Positions 1-10,180 of a stretch of DNA of 64,000 bases are shown one piece after another. The position numbers and the translations under genes were made by a program. Origin of the DNA: Pseudomonas thermotolerans DSM 14292 (GTDB lineage: Bacteria; Pseudomonadota; Gammaproteobacteria; Pseudomonadales; Pseudomonadaceae); contig NZ_KB822603.1 in NCBI RefSeq assembly GCF_000364625.1, positions 1 through 64,000 of the forward strand, written 5' to 3'. Position 1 is the first letter of the stretch, and every line of letters begins with the position of its first letter. The notes below the pieces were generated by a model. The model saw nothing but the letters and a program-made list of their open reading frames with translations, searched no databases and was not told the DNA's origin.

Positions 1-286
1 AAATCTGGTTTGCGCCATCGGTCAGAGACGGCGCCCGAAGATGGAAAGACTGGTACCGCCTGGCGATCGAAAGCGGCATCGCGCCGGCGATCGCCTTTGC
101 AAAGCGACTGCGAAAGTACCTGCGTGGCATCCTCGCCTCAGCCATCTTTCCCTTGAACACCAGCATTCTCGAGGGCGTCAACAACCGCATTAAGGTCATC
201 AAGCGTATGGCCTACGGGTTCCGGGATTCAGCCTATTTCTTCCTGAAGATCAAGGCCGCCTTCCCCGGAAAGGCGCGATGAACCAG
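1..286 (+). mobile_element. ISL3-family insertion sequence, 3' end
   Basis: This is the right end of an insertion sequence whose left part lies outside the window. It carries the transposase C-terminus up to the TGA at 279-281. The terminal bases 258-284 form a near-palindromic end (GCCTTCCCC ... GGCGCGATGAACC). The element stops just before the dcd terminator hairpin at 291-310, so it sits directly downstream of dcd. The same 27 bases recur with one mismatch at 11960-11986. The exact terminal base and any target duplication cannot be fixed without the other end. Confidence 0.75.
3..281 (+). CDS. ISL3-family transposase, C-terminal part (partial)
   Basis: The open frame runs in from the window edge and gives 92 residues ending ...FFLKIKAAFPGKAR. 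The segment LEGVNNRIKVIKRMAYGFRD is the conserved C-terminal region of ISL3-type DDE transposases; the Glu in LEGVNN is the likely third acidic catalytic residue. Transposition (cut and insertion at the inverted repeats) is the family role. Only the 3' part is visible, so it is unknown whether the full gene is intact. Confidence 0.8.
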   Translation: MWFAPSVRDGARRWKDWYRLAIESGIAPAIAFAKRLRKYLRGILASAIFPLNTSILEGVNNRIKVIKRMAYGFRDSAYFFLKIKAAFPGKAR

Positions 287-290
287 AAAA

Positions 291-310
291 AACCGGGCCG
301 CGGCCCGGTT
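291..310. terminator. rho-independent terminator of dcd
   Basis: A perfect 20-bp palindrome, AACCGGGCCGCGGCCCGGTT, lies 8 bases beyond the dcd stop. Read on the minus strand it is followed by TTTTCT. It also separates dcd from the insertion sequence reading towards it. Confidence 0.85.
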
Positions 311-318
311 TCCTCGTC

Positions 319-885
319 TCACGCCTTGGGCAGCGTCACCCCTGTCTGCCCCTGGTACTTGCCGCCGCGGTCCTTGTAGGACACCTCGCAGGCCTCGTCG
401 GACTGCAGGAACAGCATCTGCGCCACGCCCTCGTTGGCGTAGATCTTCGCCGGCAGATTGGTGGTGTTGGAGAACTCCAGGGTCACGTGGCCCTCCCACT
501 CCGGCTCCAACGGAGTGACGTTGACGATTATCCCGCAGCGCGCGTAGGTGCTCTTGCCCAGACAGATGGTCAGCACGTCGCGGGGGATGCGGAAGTACTC
601 GATGGTACGGGCCAGGGCGAAGGAGTTCGGCGGGATGATGCACACCGGGCCCTTGATGTCGACGAAGCTCTTCTCGTCGAAGTTCTTCGGGTCGACGGTG
701 GCCGAGTGGATGTTGGTGAACACCTTGAACTCGTCGGCGCAGCGCACATCGTAGCCGTAGCTGGACACCCCGTAGGAGATCACCCGGTCGTGGTCTGCGC
801 CACGCACCTGGCGCTCGACGAAAGGCTCGATCATGCCGTGCTCCAGAGCCATGCGGCGAATCCACTTGTCCGATTTGATGGTCAT
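319..885 (-). CDS. dcd: dCTP deaminase
   Basis: The enzyme deaminates dCTP to dUTP, the main route to thymidylate precursors in Gram-negative bacteria. The protein has 188 residues, the usual length, starting [12 protein letters not shown]. The ATG at 885 is preceded by AGGACAG; an in-frame upstream extension (34 residues from 987) has no family similarity and was not used. Family hallmarks are present: the nucleotide-binding stretch GKSTYARCG and the segment PLEPEWEGH with the catalytic glutamate, followed by EFSNTT. It is a single gene with its own terminator, leftward, next to the IS end. Confidence 0.96.
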   Translation of the reverse strand: MTIKSDKWIRRMALEHGMIEPFVERQVRGADHDRVISYGVSSYGYDVRCADEFKVFTNIHSATVDPKNFDEKSFVDIKGPVCIIPPNSFALARTIEYFRIPRDVLTICLGKSTYARCGIIVNVTPLEPEWEGHVTLEFSNTTNLPAKIYANEGVAQMLFLQSDEACEVSYKDRGGKYQGQTGVTLPKA

Positions 886-1081
886 ACGGGCCTGTCCTGA
901 CTGGGTTCTAGAGAAAACGGGAACGCATCTTACCGGGCCTGCGGCGCTCCTTCCAAGCGGCGCCGGTCTGCTGATCCAGATCAACATCCGCGCCCGGGTC
1001 TTTGCCTAGCCTCGCACGGCCATGCTCCGGCATGGCGCATGACATGGACACCACCAGAACAACAATAAGCAAGGAGGGAGG

Positions 1082-1534
1082 ATGACGACCCCCAAGATCG
1101 AATGGTCGAGCGACTTCGAGACCGGCATCGACCTCATCGACGATCAGCACAAGCGGCTCTTCGACTACTTCACGGACATTCAGCATTGCATCGAGCGGGG
1201 CGACGGCAGCCAGGTGGAGCCCCTGTGCCGCGGCCTGATCGACTACGTGCTCTCGCACCTGGTATTCGAGGAATCCCTGATGGAACAGGCCGGCTACCCG
1301 ATGTTCGAAGCCCACCGCCGGGTCCACGACGCCTTCCGCCGGCGGGTCGACGACTACTGGGCGAAGCTCAGCGGCGGCGCCGACCCGCTCAAGGTGGCCC
1401 GCGACATGCGCACCGACGTAGGCCTCTGGCTGATAAACCACATCAAGCACGAAGACAAGCACTACGTCGCCCAGGTGAAGAAGAACCTGGACCGCGGCTT
1501 CGCTTCGCGCCTGTTAGGCAAGCTGTTCGGCTGA
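1082..1534 (+). CDS. bacteriohemerythrin (O2-binding di-iron protein)
   Basis: This is a single-domain hemerythrin of 150 residues. All seven expected di-iron ligands are visible: His23, His59, Glu63, His78, His82, His120 and Asp125 (motifs DDQH, HLVFEE, HRRVH, HIKHED). Such proteins bind O2 reversibly and may buffer or deliver oxygen or sense it. There is no signal peptide, so it should be cytoplasmic. The ATG follows a very strong ribosome site, AAGGAGGGAGG, suggesting high expression. It stands alone between dcd and apbC, both leftward; the physiological role is not given by context. Confidence 0.92.
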   Translation: MTTPKIEWSSDFETGIDLIDDQHKRLFDYFTDIQHCIERGDGSQVEPLCRGLIDYVLSHLVFEESLMEQAGYPMFEAHRRVHDAFRRRVDDYWAKLSGGADPLKVARDMRTDVGLWLINHIKHEDKHYVAQVKKNLDRGFASRLLGKLFG

Positions 1535-1567
1535 GCGCGTCCGGGCCCGCCCCGGACGCGCGGCGGC

Positions 1568-2662
1568 TCAGTCGTCGCTGACCATGATGTTGGGCATCGC
1601 CGGGGCCGCCTGCTCGCTCAGAGCGATGCGCGCGCCCACGGTACGAGCCATCTGTTGGTAAATCATGGCGATCTGGCTTTGCGGATCGGCGATCACCGTC
1701 GGCTTGCCACCATCGGCCTGCATGCGGATGGCCATGGATAGCGGCAGCGAGGCCAGCAGGTCGACGCCGTACTGCGCCGCCAGTTTCTCGCCGCCGCCCT
1801 CGCCGAACAGGTGCTCGACATGGCCGCAGTTGGAGCAGACGTGCACCGCCATGTTCTCCACCACGCCGAGCACTGGGATGTTCACCTTGCGGAACATCTC
1901 CACCCCCTTCTTGGCGTCCAGCAGGGCCAGGTCCTGGGGCGTGGTGACGATCACCGCGCCGGCCACCGGGACCTTCTGCGCCAGGGTCAGCTGGATGTCG
2001 CCGGTACCCGGGGGCATGTCCACCACCAGGTAATCCAGGTCGTTCCAGGCGGTCTGGGTGATCAGTTGCAGCAGGGCGCCGGAAACCATGGGCCCACGCC
2101 ACACCACCGGGGTGTTGTCGTCGGTGAGGAAGGCCATGGACATCACCTGCACGCCATGGGCCTCGACCGGCACGAACCATTTCTGCTCGCGCACCTGGGG
2201 CCGGGTGCCTTCCGGCAGGCCGAACATGATGCCCTGGCTAGGGCCGTAGATGTCCGCGTCGAGGATGCCGACCCGCGCGCCCTCGCGGGCCAGGGCCAGA
2301 GCCAGGTTGGCCGCGGTGGTCGACTTACCCACACCGCCCTTGCCGGAAGCCACGGCGATCACGTTCTTCACGCTGGCCAGAGCCGGCACCTGAGCCTGGG
2401 CCTTGTGGCTGCCGATCACGCAGTCCACTTCGACGCTGGCCGCGTCGACCCCATCCAGGTTCTCCAGGGCCATCTGCAGCATCTGTGCCCAGCCGCTCTT
2501 GAACAGCCCGGCGGCGTAGCCCAGCTCCAGGCGTACACGGACCCTGCCGCCCTGGATGTCGACTTCGCGCAGGCAACCGGCGGACACCGGGTCCCGGTCA
2601 AGATGAGGATCAGTGAACTGACGCAGACAGGCTTCCACCGCTTCGCGGGTGATGGTGCTCAT
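1568..2662 (-). CDS. apbC: Mrp/ApbC iron-sulfur cluster carrier ATPase
   Basis: The protein has 364 residues. An N-terminal DUF59/MIP18-like domain (about 1-90) is followed by a ParA/MinD-type P-loop domain with the deviant Walker A GKGGVGKST and the downstream DIYGPSQG segment. A C-terminal CSNCGH motif supplies the two cysteines that bridge an Fe-S cluster in the dimer. The family carries [4Fe-4S] clusters to apoproteins. The chosen start is MSTITREAV at 2662, after GGAG on the minus strand; the longer frame to 2743 adds low-complexity residues. It lies divergent from metG, as in other pseudomonads. Confidence 0.95.
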   Translation of the reverse strand: MSTITREAVEACLRQFTDPHLDRDPVSAGCLREVDIQGGRVRVRLELGYAAGLFKSGWAQMLQMALENLDGVDAASVEVDCVIGSHKAQAQVPALASVKNVIAVASGKGGVGKSTTAANLALALAREGARVGILDADIYGPSQGIMFGLPEGTRPQVREQKWFVPVEAHGVQVMSMAFLTDDNTPVVWRGPMVSGALLQLITQTAWNDLDYLVVDMPPGTGDIQLTLAQKVPVAGAVIVTTPQDLALLDAKKGVEMFRKVNIPVLGVVENMAVHVCSNCGHVEHLFGEGGGEKLAAQYGVDLLASLPLSMAIRMQADGGKPTVIADPQSQIAMIYQQMARTVGARIALSEQAAPAMPNIMVSDD

Positions 2663-2836
2663 GGGGAGGACTCCAGAAAACCGAGCAAAACAGGCGGGCA
2701 TGATAGCAGCACCGGCCCCTTCCCGGGCCCTGCGACACGCCACCGCTGCCGGGTCGCGTCGCGCCGGTAGCCGCGGGGTCGCCGCTTCCCTTATAGTTGC
2801 TCACTTTCCCACCGCAATTCCGACTGCATAGCCATC

Positions 2837-4873
2837 ATGTCCGAAGCCCGCAAGATTCTCGTCACCAGCGCCCTACCCTACGCCAACGGTTCGATCCATC
2901 TCGGCCACATGCTCGAGTACATCCAGACCGATATGTGGGTGCGCTTCCAGAAGCTGCGCGGCAACCAGGCCATCTACGTGTGCGCCGACGATGCCCACGG
3001 CTCGGCGATCATGCTGCGCGCCGAAAAGGAAGGCATCACCCCGGAACAGCTGATCGACAACGTGCGGGCCGAGCACATGGCCGACTTCGCCGACTTCCTG
3101 GTGGACTTCGACAACTACCATTCGACCCACTCGGAAGAGAACCGTGAGCTGTCCAGCGCCATCTACCTGGCCCTGCGCGACAAGGGACACATCGCTACCC
3201 GCGCGGTGACCCAGTACTTCGACCCCGAGAAAGGCATGTTCCTCGCCGACCGCTTCATCAAGGGCACCTGTCCGAAATGCTCGGCCGAGGACCAGTACGG
3301 CGACAACTGCGAGAAGTGCGGCGCCACCTACAGCCCCACCGAGCTGAAGAACCCGAAGTCGGCGATCTCCGGTGCCACCCCGGTGCTCAAGGAATCCCAG
3401 CACTTCTTCTTCAAGCTCCCGGACTTCGAGGTCATGCTCAAGCAATGGACCCGCAGCGGCAGCCTGCAGGAGGCGGTGGCCAACAAGATCGCCGAATGGC
3501 TGGACAGCGGTCTGCAGGAGTGGGACATCAGCCGTGACGCGCCCTACTTCGGCTTCGAGATCCCGGGCGAACCGGGCAAGTACTTCTACGTCTGGCTGGA
3601 CGCGCCCATCGGCTACATGGCCAGCTTCAAGAACCTCTGCAGCAAGCGTCCCGAGCTGGACTTCGACGCCTTCTGGGGCAAGGACTCCACGGCCGAGCTC
3701 TACCACTTCATTGGCAAAGACATCGTCAACTTCCACGCCCTGTTCTGGCCGGCCATGCTGGAAGGTGCCGGCTACCGCAAGCCGACCGCGCTCAACGTGC
3801 ACGGTTACCTGACCGTCAACGGCCAGAAGATGTCCAAGTCCCGCGGCACCTTTATCAAGGCCAGGACCTATCTCGATCACCTGAACCCGGAATACCTGCG
3901 CTACTACTACGCCTCCAAGCTGGGCCGCGGCGTCGACGACCTGGACCTGAATCTCGAGGACTTCGTGCAGAAGGTCAACTCCGACCTGGTCGGCAAGGTG
4001 GTGAATATCGCCAGCCGCTGCGCCGGCTTCATCCACAAGGGCAACAACGGCGTACTGGTCGCCGCCGACCCCGAGCCGGAACTGTGGCAGGCCTTCCAGG
4101 CCGCCGCGCCGAGCATCGCCGAAGCCTACGAGGCCCGCGACTTCTCTCGCGCCATGCGCGAGATCATGGCCCTGGCCGACCGCGCCAACGCCTGGATCGC
4201 CGACAAGGCGCCCTGGGCGCTGAACAAGCAGGATGGCAAGCAGGCCGAGGTGCAGGCCATCTGTGCCCTGGGCATCAACCTGTTCCGCCAGCTGGTGATC
4301 CTCCTCAAGCCGGTGCTGCCCAACCTGGCCCGCGACGCCGAGTCCTTCCTCAACGTCGCCCCGCTGACCTGGGCCGACCTGGCCACGCCGCTGGCCGACC
4401 ACCAGCTGAATCCCTTCACCCCGCTGCTGACCCGCATCGACCCGGCGAAGATCGACGCCATGATCGAGGCTTCCAAGGAGGACCTGGCCAGCGAAGCGGC
4501 CACGCCGCAGGGCAATGGCGAACTGCTCAAGGACCCGCTGGCCCCGGAAATCGACTTCGCCACCTTCTCCGCGGTGGACCTACGCATCGCGCGGATCGAG
4601 AAGGCCGAGTTCGTCGAGGGTGCCGACAAGCTGCTGCGCCTGACCCTGGACATCGGCGACGCCAAGCGCAATGTGTTCAGCGGCATCAAGAGCGCCTACC
4701 CGGACCCCAGCCAGCTGGAGGGCCGCCTGACCCTCTACGTGGCCAACCTGGCGCCGCGCAAGATGAAGTTCGGCATCTCCGAAGGCATGGTGCTGGCCGC
4801 CGGCCCCGGTGGCAGCGAGATCTACCTGCTCAGCCCGGACGAAGGCGCCAAGCCCGGCCAGCGCGTGACCTAA
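2837..4873 (+). CDS. metG: methionyl-tRNA synthetase
   Basis: The enzyme charges tRNA-Met with methionine. It has 678 residues, the long dimeric form. The class I signature appears as HLGH near residue 22, with KMSKS starting at Lys331. A zinc knuckle is formed by Cys145, Cys148, Cys158 and Cys161. A C-terminal tRNA-binding (EMAP/Trbp111-like) domain begins near residue 575 ([15 protein letters not shown]) and is the dimerisation module. The stop TAA is followed by a hairpin at 4892-4913. Confidence 0.97.
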   Translation: MSEARKILVTSALPYANGSIHLGHMLEYIQTDMWVRFQKLRGNQAIYVCADDAHGSAIMLRAEKEGITPEQLIDNVRAEHMADFADFLVDFDNYHSTHSEENRELSSAIYLALRDKGHIATRAVTQYFDPEKGMFLADRFIKGTCPKCSAEDQYGDNCEKCGATYSPTELKNPKSAISGATPVLKESQHFFFKLPDFEVMLKQWTRSGSLQEAVANKIAEWLDSGLQEWDISRDAPYFGFEIPGEPGKYFYVWLDAPIGYMASFKNLCSKRPELDFDAFWGKDSTAELYHFIGKDIVNFHALFWPAMLEGAGYRKPTALNVHGYLTVNGQKMSKSRGTFIKARTYLDHLNPEYLRYYYASKLGRGVDDLDLNLEDFVQKVNSDLVGKVVNIASRCAGFIHKGNNGVLVAADPEPELWQAFQAAAPSIAEAYEARDFSRAMREIMALADRANAWIADKAPWALNKQDGKQAEVQAICALGINLFRQLVILLKPVLPNLARDAESFLNVAPLTWADLATPLADHQLNPFTPLLTRIDPAKIDAMIEASKEDLASEAATPQGNGELLKDPLAPEIDFATFSAVDLRIARIEKAEFVEGADKLLRLTLDIGDAKRNVFSGIKSAYPDPSQLEGRLTLYVANLAPRKMKFGISEGMVLAAGPGGSEIYLLSPDEGAKPGQRVT

Positions 4874-4891
4874 GCTGTTCAGACCGCGACT

Positions 4892-4913
4892 CCGGCAGCC
4901 CTGCGGCTGCCGG
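4892..4913 (+). terminator. hairpin after metG
   Basis: Arms CCGGCAGCC and GGCTGCCGG enclose a CTGC loop. There is no following T run, so it may be a weak terminator or an mRNA-protecting hairpin between metG and the rnf operon. Confidence 0.45.
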
Positions 4914-5012
4914 ACGCATTGACGCGCCGCCCCACTCGCGGCTATCGAACACAGATCACCGGTATCCGCCCATGCCGCTTCGTGCAGCTCTCCAGAGGGG
5001 AATCTGCCTAGC

Positions 5013-5597
5013 ATGACCGAACTTGCCCTGATCCTGGTCAGCTCGATCCTGGTCAACAACTTCGTCCTGGTACAGTTCCTCGGCCTGTGCCCGTTCATGG
5101 GTGTGTCGCGGAAGATCGAGACCGCCATCGGCCTGTCCCTGGCCACCACCTTCGTGCTCACCCTGGCGGCGATCTGCAGCTACCTGGTGCAGCACTACGT
5201 GCTCGCCCCGCTGGGCCTGGAGTTCCTGCGCACCATCGCCTTCATCCTGGTGATCGCCGTGGTGGTGCAGTTCACCGAGATGGTGGTGCACAAGAGCAGC
5301 CCTCTGCTCTACCGGGTACTGGGCATCTTCCTGCCGCTGATCACCACCAACTGCATCGTCCTCGGCGTCGCCCTGCTCAACGCCAACGACGCCGAGCTGG
5401 GCTTCCTCGGCGCCAGCCTGCAGGGCTTCGCCGCCGGCCTCGGCTTCTCCCTGGTGCTGGTGCTGTTCGCCGCGCTGCGCGAGCGCATCGCCATCGCCGA
5501 CGTGCCCAAGCCCTTCCAGGGCGCAGCCATCGGGATGATCACCGCCGGCCTGATGTCCCTGGCGTTCATGGGCTTCGCGGGGCTGGCCAAGCCATGA
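5013..5597 (+). CDS. rnfA: Rnf complex membrane subunit RnfA
   Basis: RnfA is an integral inner-membrane subunit of the ion-translocating ferredoxin:NAD+ oxidoreductase (RsxA in E. coli, where the complex also reduces SoxR). The protein has 194 residues with about six hydrophobic segments. It carries the conserved stretches [14 protein letters not shown] near the N-terminus and [11 protein letters not shown] mid-protein, paralogous to RnfE. In the family two cysteines in these half-helices hold a membrane-embedded Fe-S cluster, and both are present. It is first gene of rnfABCDGE, overlapping rnfB by 4 bases (ATGA). Confidence 0.97.
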   Translation: MTELALILVSSILVNNFVLVQFLGLCPFMGVSRKIETAIGLSLATTFVLTLAAICSYLVQHYVLAPLGLEFLRTIAFILVIAVVVQFTEMVVHKSSPLLYRVLGIFLPLITTNCIVLGVALLNANDAELGFLGASLQGFAAGLGFSLVLVLFAALRERIAIADVPKPFQGAAIGMITAGLMSLAFMGFAGLAKP

Positions 5598-6160
5598 GCC
5601 TGCTGCTCTGCGCGGTTCTCGCCCTGCTCGCCCTGTGCCTGCCGTGCGGCGCCCTGCTCGGCTACGCGGCGATCCGCTTCCGGGTCGAGGGCAACCCCAT
5701 CGCGGAACAGATCAACGCCCTGCTGCCGCAGACCCAGTGCGGGCAGTGCGGCTATCCCGGCTGCAGGCCCTACGCCGAGGCCATCGCCGCCGGCGACAAG
5801 ATCAACAAGTGCCCGCCCGGCGGCGAGGCGACCATCCAGGCCCTGGCCGACCTGCTCGACCTGGAGCCGGAGCCGCTGGACGCCGAGGGCGGCGAGAAGC
5901 CGCCGATGGTCGCCTACATTCGCGAGGCCGAATGCATCGGCTGCACCAAGTGCATCCAGGCCTGCCCGGTGGACGCCATCGTCGGCGCCGCGCGGCTGAT
6001 GCACACGGTGATCGCCAGCGAATGCACCGGCTGCGACCTGTGCGTCGAGCCCTGCCCGGTTGACTGCATCGAGATGCGCCCGCTCCCCGTAGCGCCGCGC
6101 ACCTGGAAATGGCAGCAACCCGAGCGGCTGATCGCCAGTGACCGGGAGCAGGCCGCATGA
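5594..6160 (+). CDS. rnfB: Rnf complex Fe-S subunit RnfB
   Basis: RnfB has 188 residues. An N-terminal hydrophobic anchor (about 1-25) precedes a four-cysteine cluster domain with CGQCGYPGC and a later KCPPGG. The C-terminal half is a 2[4Fe-4S] ferredoxin domain with [12 protein letters not shown] and [12 protein letters not shown]. It passes electrons from reduced ferredoxin into the Rnf chain at the cytoplasmic face. The start is the ATG overlapping the rnfA stop; a longer open frame beginning at 5087 only shadows rnfA. The stop overlaps the rnfC start (ATGA). Confidence 0.96.
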   Translation: MSLLLCAVLALLALCLPCGALLGYAAIRFRVEGNPIAEQINALLPQTQCGQCGYPGCRPYAEAIAAGDKINKCPPGGEATIQALADLLDLEPEPLDAEGGEKPPMVAYIREAECIGCTKCIQACPVDAIVGAARLMHTVIASECTGCDLCVEPCPVDCIEMRPLPVAPRTWKWQQPERLIASDREQAA

Positions 6161-8418
6161 CCACCTTCAAGCTCTGGGACATCCCCGGCGGCATCCATCC
6201 GCCGGCCAACAAGCGCCAGTCCACCGTCCTGCCGATCCAGTATCCGCCGCTGCCCGGGCGGCTGATCGTGCCCCTCGAACAGCACGTCGGCGCGCCGGCC
6301 GATCCCCTGGTGCAGGTCGGCGAGCGAGTCCTCAAGGGGCAGAGGATCGGCGCCGCCACCAGTTTCATCAGCGCCCCGGTGCACGCGCCCACCTCGGGGA
6401 CAGTCAGCCTGGTCGGCCCGGCGCCCTACCCGCACGTCTCCGGCCTGCCGGCACCGGCCATCGTGATCGACAGCGACGGCCGAGACGAATGGTGCCCGCT
6501 GGAACCCTGCGCCGACTTCCGTGCCCTGCCACCCGCCGAGCTGCTGGCGCGCATCCGCGCCGCGGGAATCGCCGGGCTGGGCGGCGCCGGTTTTCCCTGC
6601 GAGGTCAAGCTCAGCGCCCGGCCGGCGGACAAGATCCACACCCTGGTGATCAACGGCGCCGAGTGCGAGCCTTACATCAGCGCCGACGACATGCTGATGC
6701 GCGAGCGCGCCGACCAGTTGGTCGGCGGCATCGAGATCCTCACCCACCTGCTCGAGCCCGAGCGGGTGTTGATCGGCATCGAGGACGACAAGCCGGAGGC
6801 CATCGCCGCGGTGCGCGCGGCCCTCGGCGAGCGTCCCTGGCAGCTCTGCGCGATCCCCACCAAGTACCCCTCTGGCGGCGAAAAGCAACTGATCCAGATC
6901 CTCACCGGCTGCGAGGTGCCCAGCGGCGGACTGCCGGCGGACATCGGCATCCTCTGCCAGAACGTCGGCACCGTGGTGGCGGTGTACCGCGCCATCGTCC
7001 ACGGCGAGCCGCTGATCACGCGCATCGTCACCCTCACCGGCGCGGCCCTGGAACGACCAATGAACGTCGAGGCACGGATCGGCACCCCGGTAGGCGAGCT
7101 GCTGGCGTTCGCCGGCCTGCACCCCGAGCGCCTGCACCGGCTGATCCTCGGCGGGCCGATGATGGGCTTCACCCTACCCTCCCTGGAAGTGCCGCTGATC
7201 AAGACCGGCAACTGCCTGCTGGCCGCCACCGCCGAGGAATTGCCGCCACCGCCGCCGGCCCTGCCGTGCATCCGCTGCGGCGAGTGTGCCGAGGTCTGCC
7301 CGGTCGGCCTGCTGCCGCAGCAGTTGCACTTCTTCGCCCTCGGCCAGGAGCACGAGCAGTTGCGCGCCCACCATCTGTTCGACTGCATCGAGTGCGGCGC
7401 CTGCGCCTACGTCTGTCCGTCGCACATCCCGCTGGTCCAGTACTACCGCGCCGCCAAGGCGGAGATCCGCGAGCTGGAGCAGAAGCAGCTGAAGGCCGAA
7501 CACGCCCGGCTACGCTTCGAACAACGCCAGGAGCGCCTGCGTCGCGAAGAGCAGCGCCGCGAGGCCGAACGCAAGGCGCGCCTGGAGCGAGCCGAACGGG
7601 CCCGCGCCCAGGCCTCCGCCAGCCCTGCGGCCGAGCCGTTGGCCCGGGTCCAGGCGCAGAAACCCAGCCTCAGCGAAGAGCAGAAGCGCCTGAAGATCGC
7701 CGCCAGCCTGGCCCAGGTGGCCCTGAAGAAGGCCGAGAAGCAGCTGGCCCTGCACGCCACGCCGGAGCTGGAGGCACAGGTGGCGGAGCTGCGCGCCGCC
7801 GCCGAGGAAGCCCAGCGCGCCTTCGAGGCCGCCCAGAGCACCGAGGCACCGCCCGCTCCGGCTCCTGCCCAGGCCGGCGAGGAAGAACGCAAGAAGGCCA
7901 AGATCCGCGCCGCCCTGCTGCGCGCGCAGCTGAAGAAGCTGGAAGAGGCCGCCGGCACGACGCCCAGCGCCGAGCAACAGACCGAGCTGCAGGCCATGCA
8001 CGACGAACTGGCCAGCCTGCAGCCGCTGCTGGAGAGCGCGCCGCCGCCCAGCGAGGGGCTGAACGCCCTGAAGCGCGCCAAGATCGAGCTGGCCAGCCGC
8101 CGCGCCGAACTCAAGAAGGCCGAGCAGGCCGGCGCCCCGGCCGAGGAGCTGGAGCGCCTGCGCGCCGCCCTGGCCGCCGCCGAACAGGCCCTGCATGCCG
8201 CCGAGGACGCCTCTGACAAGCCGGCGCCGCAGCTGGTGCGGGTCGACAAGCGTCCGGTGGACGCCCCCACCCGTGCCCTGAAGACCGAGCTGGCCTTCGC
8301 CCGCGCCGAACTGCGCAAGCTGGAGCGCGACCCTCAGGCCGACGCAGCGGCCCTGGACGCCGCCCGCGCGCGGCTGACCGAGGCGCAGCGCCGTCTGGAA
8401 GAGCACCAGCGCGAATGA
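6157..8418 (+). CDS. rnfC: Rnf complex NADH-side subunit RnfC with long repeated C-tail
   Basis: RnfC is the peripheral subunit that binds NADH and FMN and carries two [4Fe-4S] clusters. It has 753 residues. The catalytic core is residues 1-440, including the GLGGAGFP flavin/NADH loop and cluster motifs at Cys371 ([12 protein letters not shown]) and Cys410 ([12 protein letters not shown]). From about 445 to the end is a highly charged Ala/Glu/Lys/Arg-rich predicted coiled coil, with four loose repeats each built around an ALKKAEK-like core. Tail length varies widely between species in this family. The start overlaps the rnfB stop. Confidence 0.95.
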   Translation: MTTFKLWDIPGGIHPPANKRQSTVLPIQYPPLPGRLIVPLEQHVGAPADPLVQVGERVLKGQRIGAATSFISAPVHAPTSGTVSLVGPAPYPHVSGLPAPAIVIDSDGRDEWCPLEPCADFRALPPAELLARIRAAGIAGLGGAGFPCEVKLSARPADKIHTLVINGAECEPYISADDMLMRERADQLVGGIEILTHLLEPERVLIGIEDDKPEAIAAVRAALGERPWQLCAIPTKYPSGGEKQLIQILTGCEVPSGGLPADIGILCQNVGTVVAVYRAIVHGEPLITRIVTLTGAALERPMNVEARIGTPVGELLAFAGLHPERLHRLILGGPMMGFTLPSLEVPLIKTGNCLLAATAEELPPPPPALPCIRCGECAEVCPVGLLPQQLHFFALGQEHEQLRAHHLFDCIECGACAYVCPSHIPLVQYYRAAKAEIRELEQKQLKAEHARLRFEQRQERLRREEQRREAERKARLERAERARAQASASPAAEPLARVQAQKPSLSEEQKRLKIAASLAQVALKKAEKQLALHATPELEAQVAELRAAAEEAQRAFEAAQSTEAPPAPAPAQAGEEERKKAKIRAALLRAQLKKLEEAAGTTPSAEQQTELQAMHDELASLQPLLESAPPPSEGLNALKRAKIELASRRAELKKAEQAGAPAEELERLRAALAAAEQALHAAEDASDKPAPQLVRVDKRPVDAPTRALKTELAFARAELRKLERDPQADAAALDAARARLTEAQRRLEEHQRE

Positions 8419-8501
8419 CCGAACGCCCCTGAACCCCAGCCGCACACGGCAAGCATGGCCCGGCCGCCGCCGGGCCCGGAAGGACGAATACCGGAGAACC
8501 C

Positions 8502-9533
8502 ATGGCCCTGCCCCGCATCACCTCGCCACACACGACCGGGAGCAACCGCACCCAGCGCGTCATGCTGCAGGTGCTGCTCGCCACCCTGCCCGGGGTGCTG
8601 ACCCTGACCTGGCTGTACGGCTGCGGCCCCCTGCTCAACCTGCTCTGGGCCAGTATCGTGGCCCTGAGCTGCGAGGCCGCGGTGCTGGCCGCCCGCAAAC
8701 GCCCGCTGCGCTTCTTCCTGAGCGATGGCAGCGCCCTGGTCAGCGCCGTGCTACTGGCTCTGGCCCTGCCACCCTACGCCCCTTGGTGGCTGACCCTGAT
8801 CGCCACCGGCTTCGCCATGCTGTTCGGCAAGCACCTCTACGGCGGCCTCGGGCAGAACCCCTTCAACCCGGCGATGATCGGCTATGTGGTGGTACTGATT
8901 TCCTTCCCCGGAGCCATGACTAGCTGGCCGCTGCCGGAGTTCGTCGGCCCCTGGGAAGCCCTGCAGCGCATCCTCGGTATCGCCATGCTACCCGACGGCT
9001 GGAGCCACGCCACCGCCCTGGACGTGCTACAGCACAACCACAGCCTGACCTTCGACGAGCTGCGCGCCAGCAGCCCGGCCTTCGGCCGCTTCGGCGGCAA
9101 CGGCCAGGAGTGGGTCAACCTGGCCTTCCTCGCTGGCGGCTGCTACCTGCTCCAGCGGCGCCTGTTCACCTGGCACGCGCCCCTCGGCATGCTCGCTGCC
9201 CTGGGTCTGATGAGCCTGCTGTTCTGGGGCGGCAGCGGCTCGGATTCCAATGGCTCGCCGCTGTTCCACCTGTTCAGCGGCGCCACCATGCTCGGTGCCT
9301 TCTTCATCGTCACCGACCCGGTCAGCGGCGCCACCAGCCGCCTCGGACGGCTGATCTTCGGCGCCGGGGTGGGCATCCTGGTCTACATCATCCGGACCTG
9401 GGGCGGCTATCCGGACGGCGTGGCCTTCGCCGTGCTGCTGATGAACCTGGCCGCGCCGACCATCGACTACTACACCCGTCCGCGGACCTACGGCCACCGC
9501 AAGGCCGAGCGCGGCTTCAGGATTGGGGAATGA
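8502..9533 (+). CDS. rnfD: Rnf complex membrane flavoprotein RnfD
   Basis: RnfD is a polytopic membrane subunit, 343 residues, homologous to NqrB. The segment Asp165-GWSHAT-Thr171 aligns with the E. coli DGISQAT site where ApbE attaches FMN covalently, so Thr171 is the likely flavin site. Other conserved stretches are [33 protein letters not shown] and a C-terminal [15 protein letters not shown]. An 83-base gap with a GC-rich hairpin separates it from rnfC, and a GGAG precedes the ATG. The stop overlaps the rnfG start. Confidence 0.96.
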   Translation: MALPRITSPHTTGSNRTQRVMLQVLLATLPGVLTLTWLYGCGPLLNLLWASIVALSCEAAVLAARKRPLRFFLSDGSALVSAVLLALALPPYAPWWLTLIATGFAMLFGKHLYGGLGQNPFNPAMIGYVVVLISFPGAMTSWPLPEFVGPWEALQRILGIAMLPDGWSHATALDVLQHNHSLTFDELRASSPAFGRFGGNGQEWVNLAFLAGGCYLLQRRLFTWHAPLGMLAALGLMSLLFWGGSGSDSNGSPLFHLFSGATMLGAFFIVTDPVSGATSRLGRLIFGAGVGILVYIIRTWGGYPDGVAFAVLLMNLAAPTIDYYTRPRTYGHRKAERGFRIGE

Positions 9534-10180
9534 AGGTGCCGAGCAACGAGATCACCCGTTCCATGCTGAAGAACAGCCTGATCCTCGGGCTGTTCGCCGT
9601 GGTCATCGTGGGCCTGGTCGCCGCTGTCCACCTGGCCACCGCCGAGCGCATCGAGCAGGCCGGCCGCGAGGCCAAGTCCCGCGCTCTCGGCGAGATACTC
9701 CCGGCCGGCAGCTACGACAACCAGTTGCTCGACAGCACGGTGCCGGCCTTCGATCCGGAACTGCTCGGCAAGCCGAAGCCGGCGCCGGCCTACGTCGCCA
9801 CCCTGCACGGCGAGCCCAGCGCGGTAATCCTCCAGGCCACCGCCCCGGACGGCTACAGCGGCGCCATCGAGCTGCTGGTCGCCGTACAGGCCGACGGCCG
9901 TCTGGCCGGGGTGCGTGTGGTCAAGCACAGTGAGACGCCGGGCCTCGGCGACAAGATCGAACTGGCCAGGGATCCCTGGATCCGAGGCTTCGAAGGTCGC
10001 GCCCTAGGCGACCCGGACGACGCCGGTTGGACGGTGCGCAAGGACGGCGGCCAGTTCGACCAGTTCGCCGGTGCCACCATCACCCCGCGCGCAGTGACCC
10101 ACGCGGTGCACCGCGCCCTGCAGTACTTCGACAAGCACCGCGACGAGCTGCTGGTAACGAGGAAAGACACCGATGGCTAG
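9530..10180 (+). CDS. rnfG: Rnf complex periplasmic flavoprotein RnfG
   Basis: RnfG has 216 residues with one N-terminal membrane anchor ([20 protein letters not shown]) and a periplasmic FMN domain. The C-terminal [10 protein letters not shown] fits the ApbE flavinylation pattern, with Thr183 as FMN acceptor. GLGDKIE and the following residues are also conserved. The start is the ATG overlapping the rnfD stop (ATGA); the longer frame from 9110 is a shadow of rnfD. Its last 8 bases overlap rnfE. Confidence 0.95.
   Translation: MKVPSNEITRSMLKNSLILGLFAVVIVGLVAAVHLATAERIEQAGREAKSRALGEILPAGSYDNQLLDSTVPAFDPELLGKPKPAPAYVATLHGEPSAVILQATAPDGYSGAIELLVAVQADGRLAGVRVVKHSETPGLGDKIELARDPWIRGFEGRALGDPDDAGWTVRKDGGQFDQFAGATITPRAVTHAVHRALQYFDKHRDELLVTRKDTDG

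Noticed and set aside
908-1462. 184-codon minus-strand frame across the hemerythrin gene
   Set aside because: The plus-strand protein has all seven iron ligands and a strong ribosome site; the antisense has no family features.
2873-4402. 509-codon open frame on the minus strand opposite metG
   Set aside because: It lies wholly inside metG; composition is typical of an antisense shadow in GC-rich DNA, with no known domain.
9321-9335. DPVSGAT in RnfD as the FMN attachment site (Thr278)
   Set aside because: Alignment with the E. coli protein puts the flavin site at DGWSHAT (Thr171); E. coli lacks GAT at the later position.
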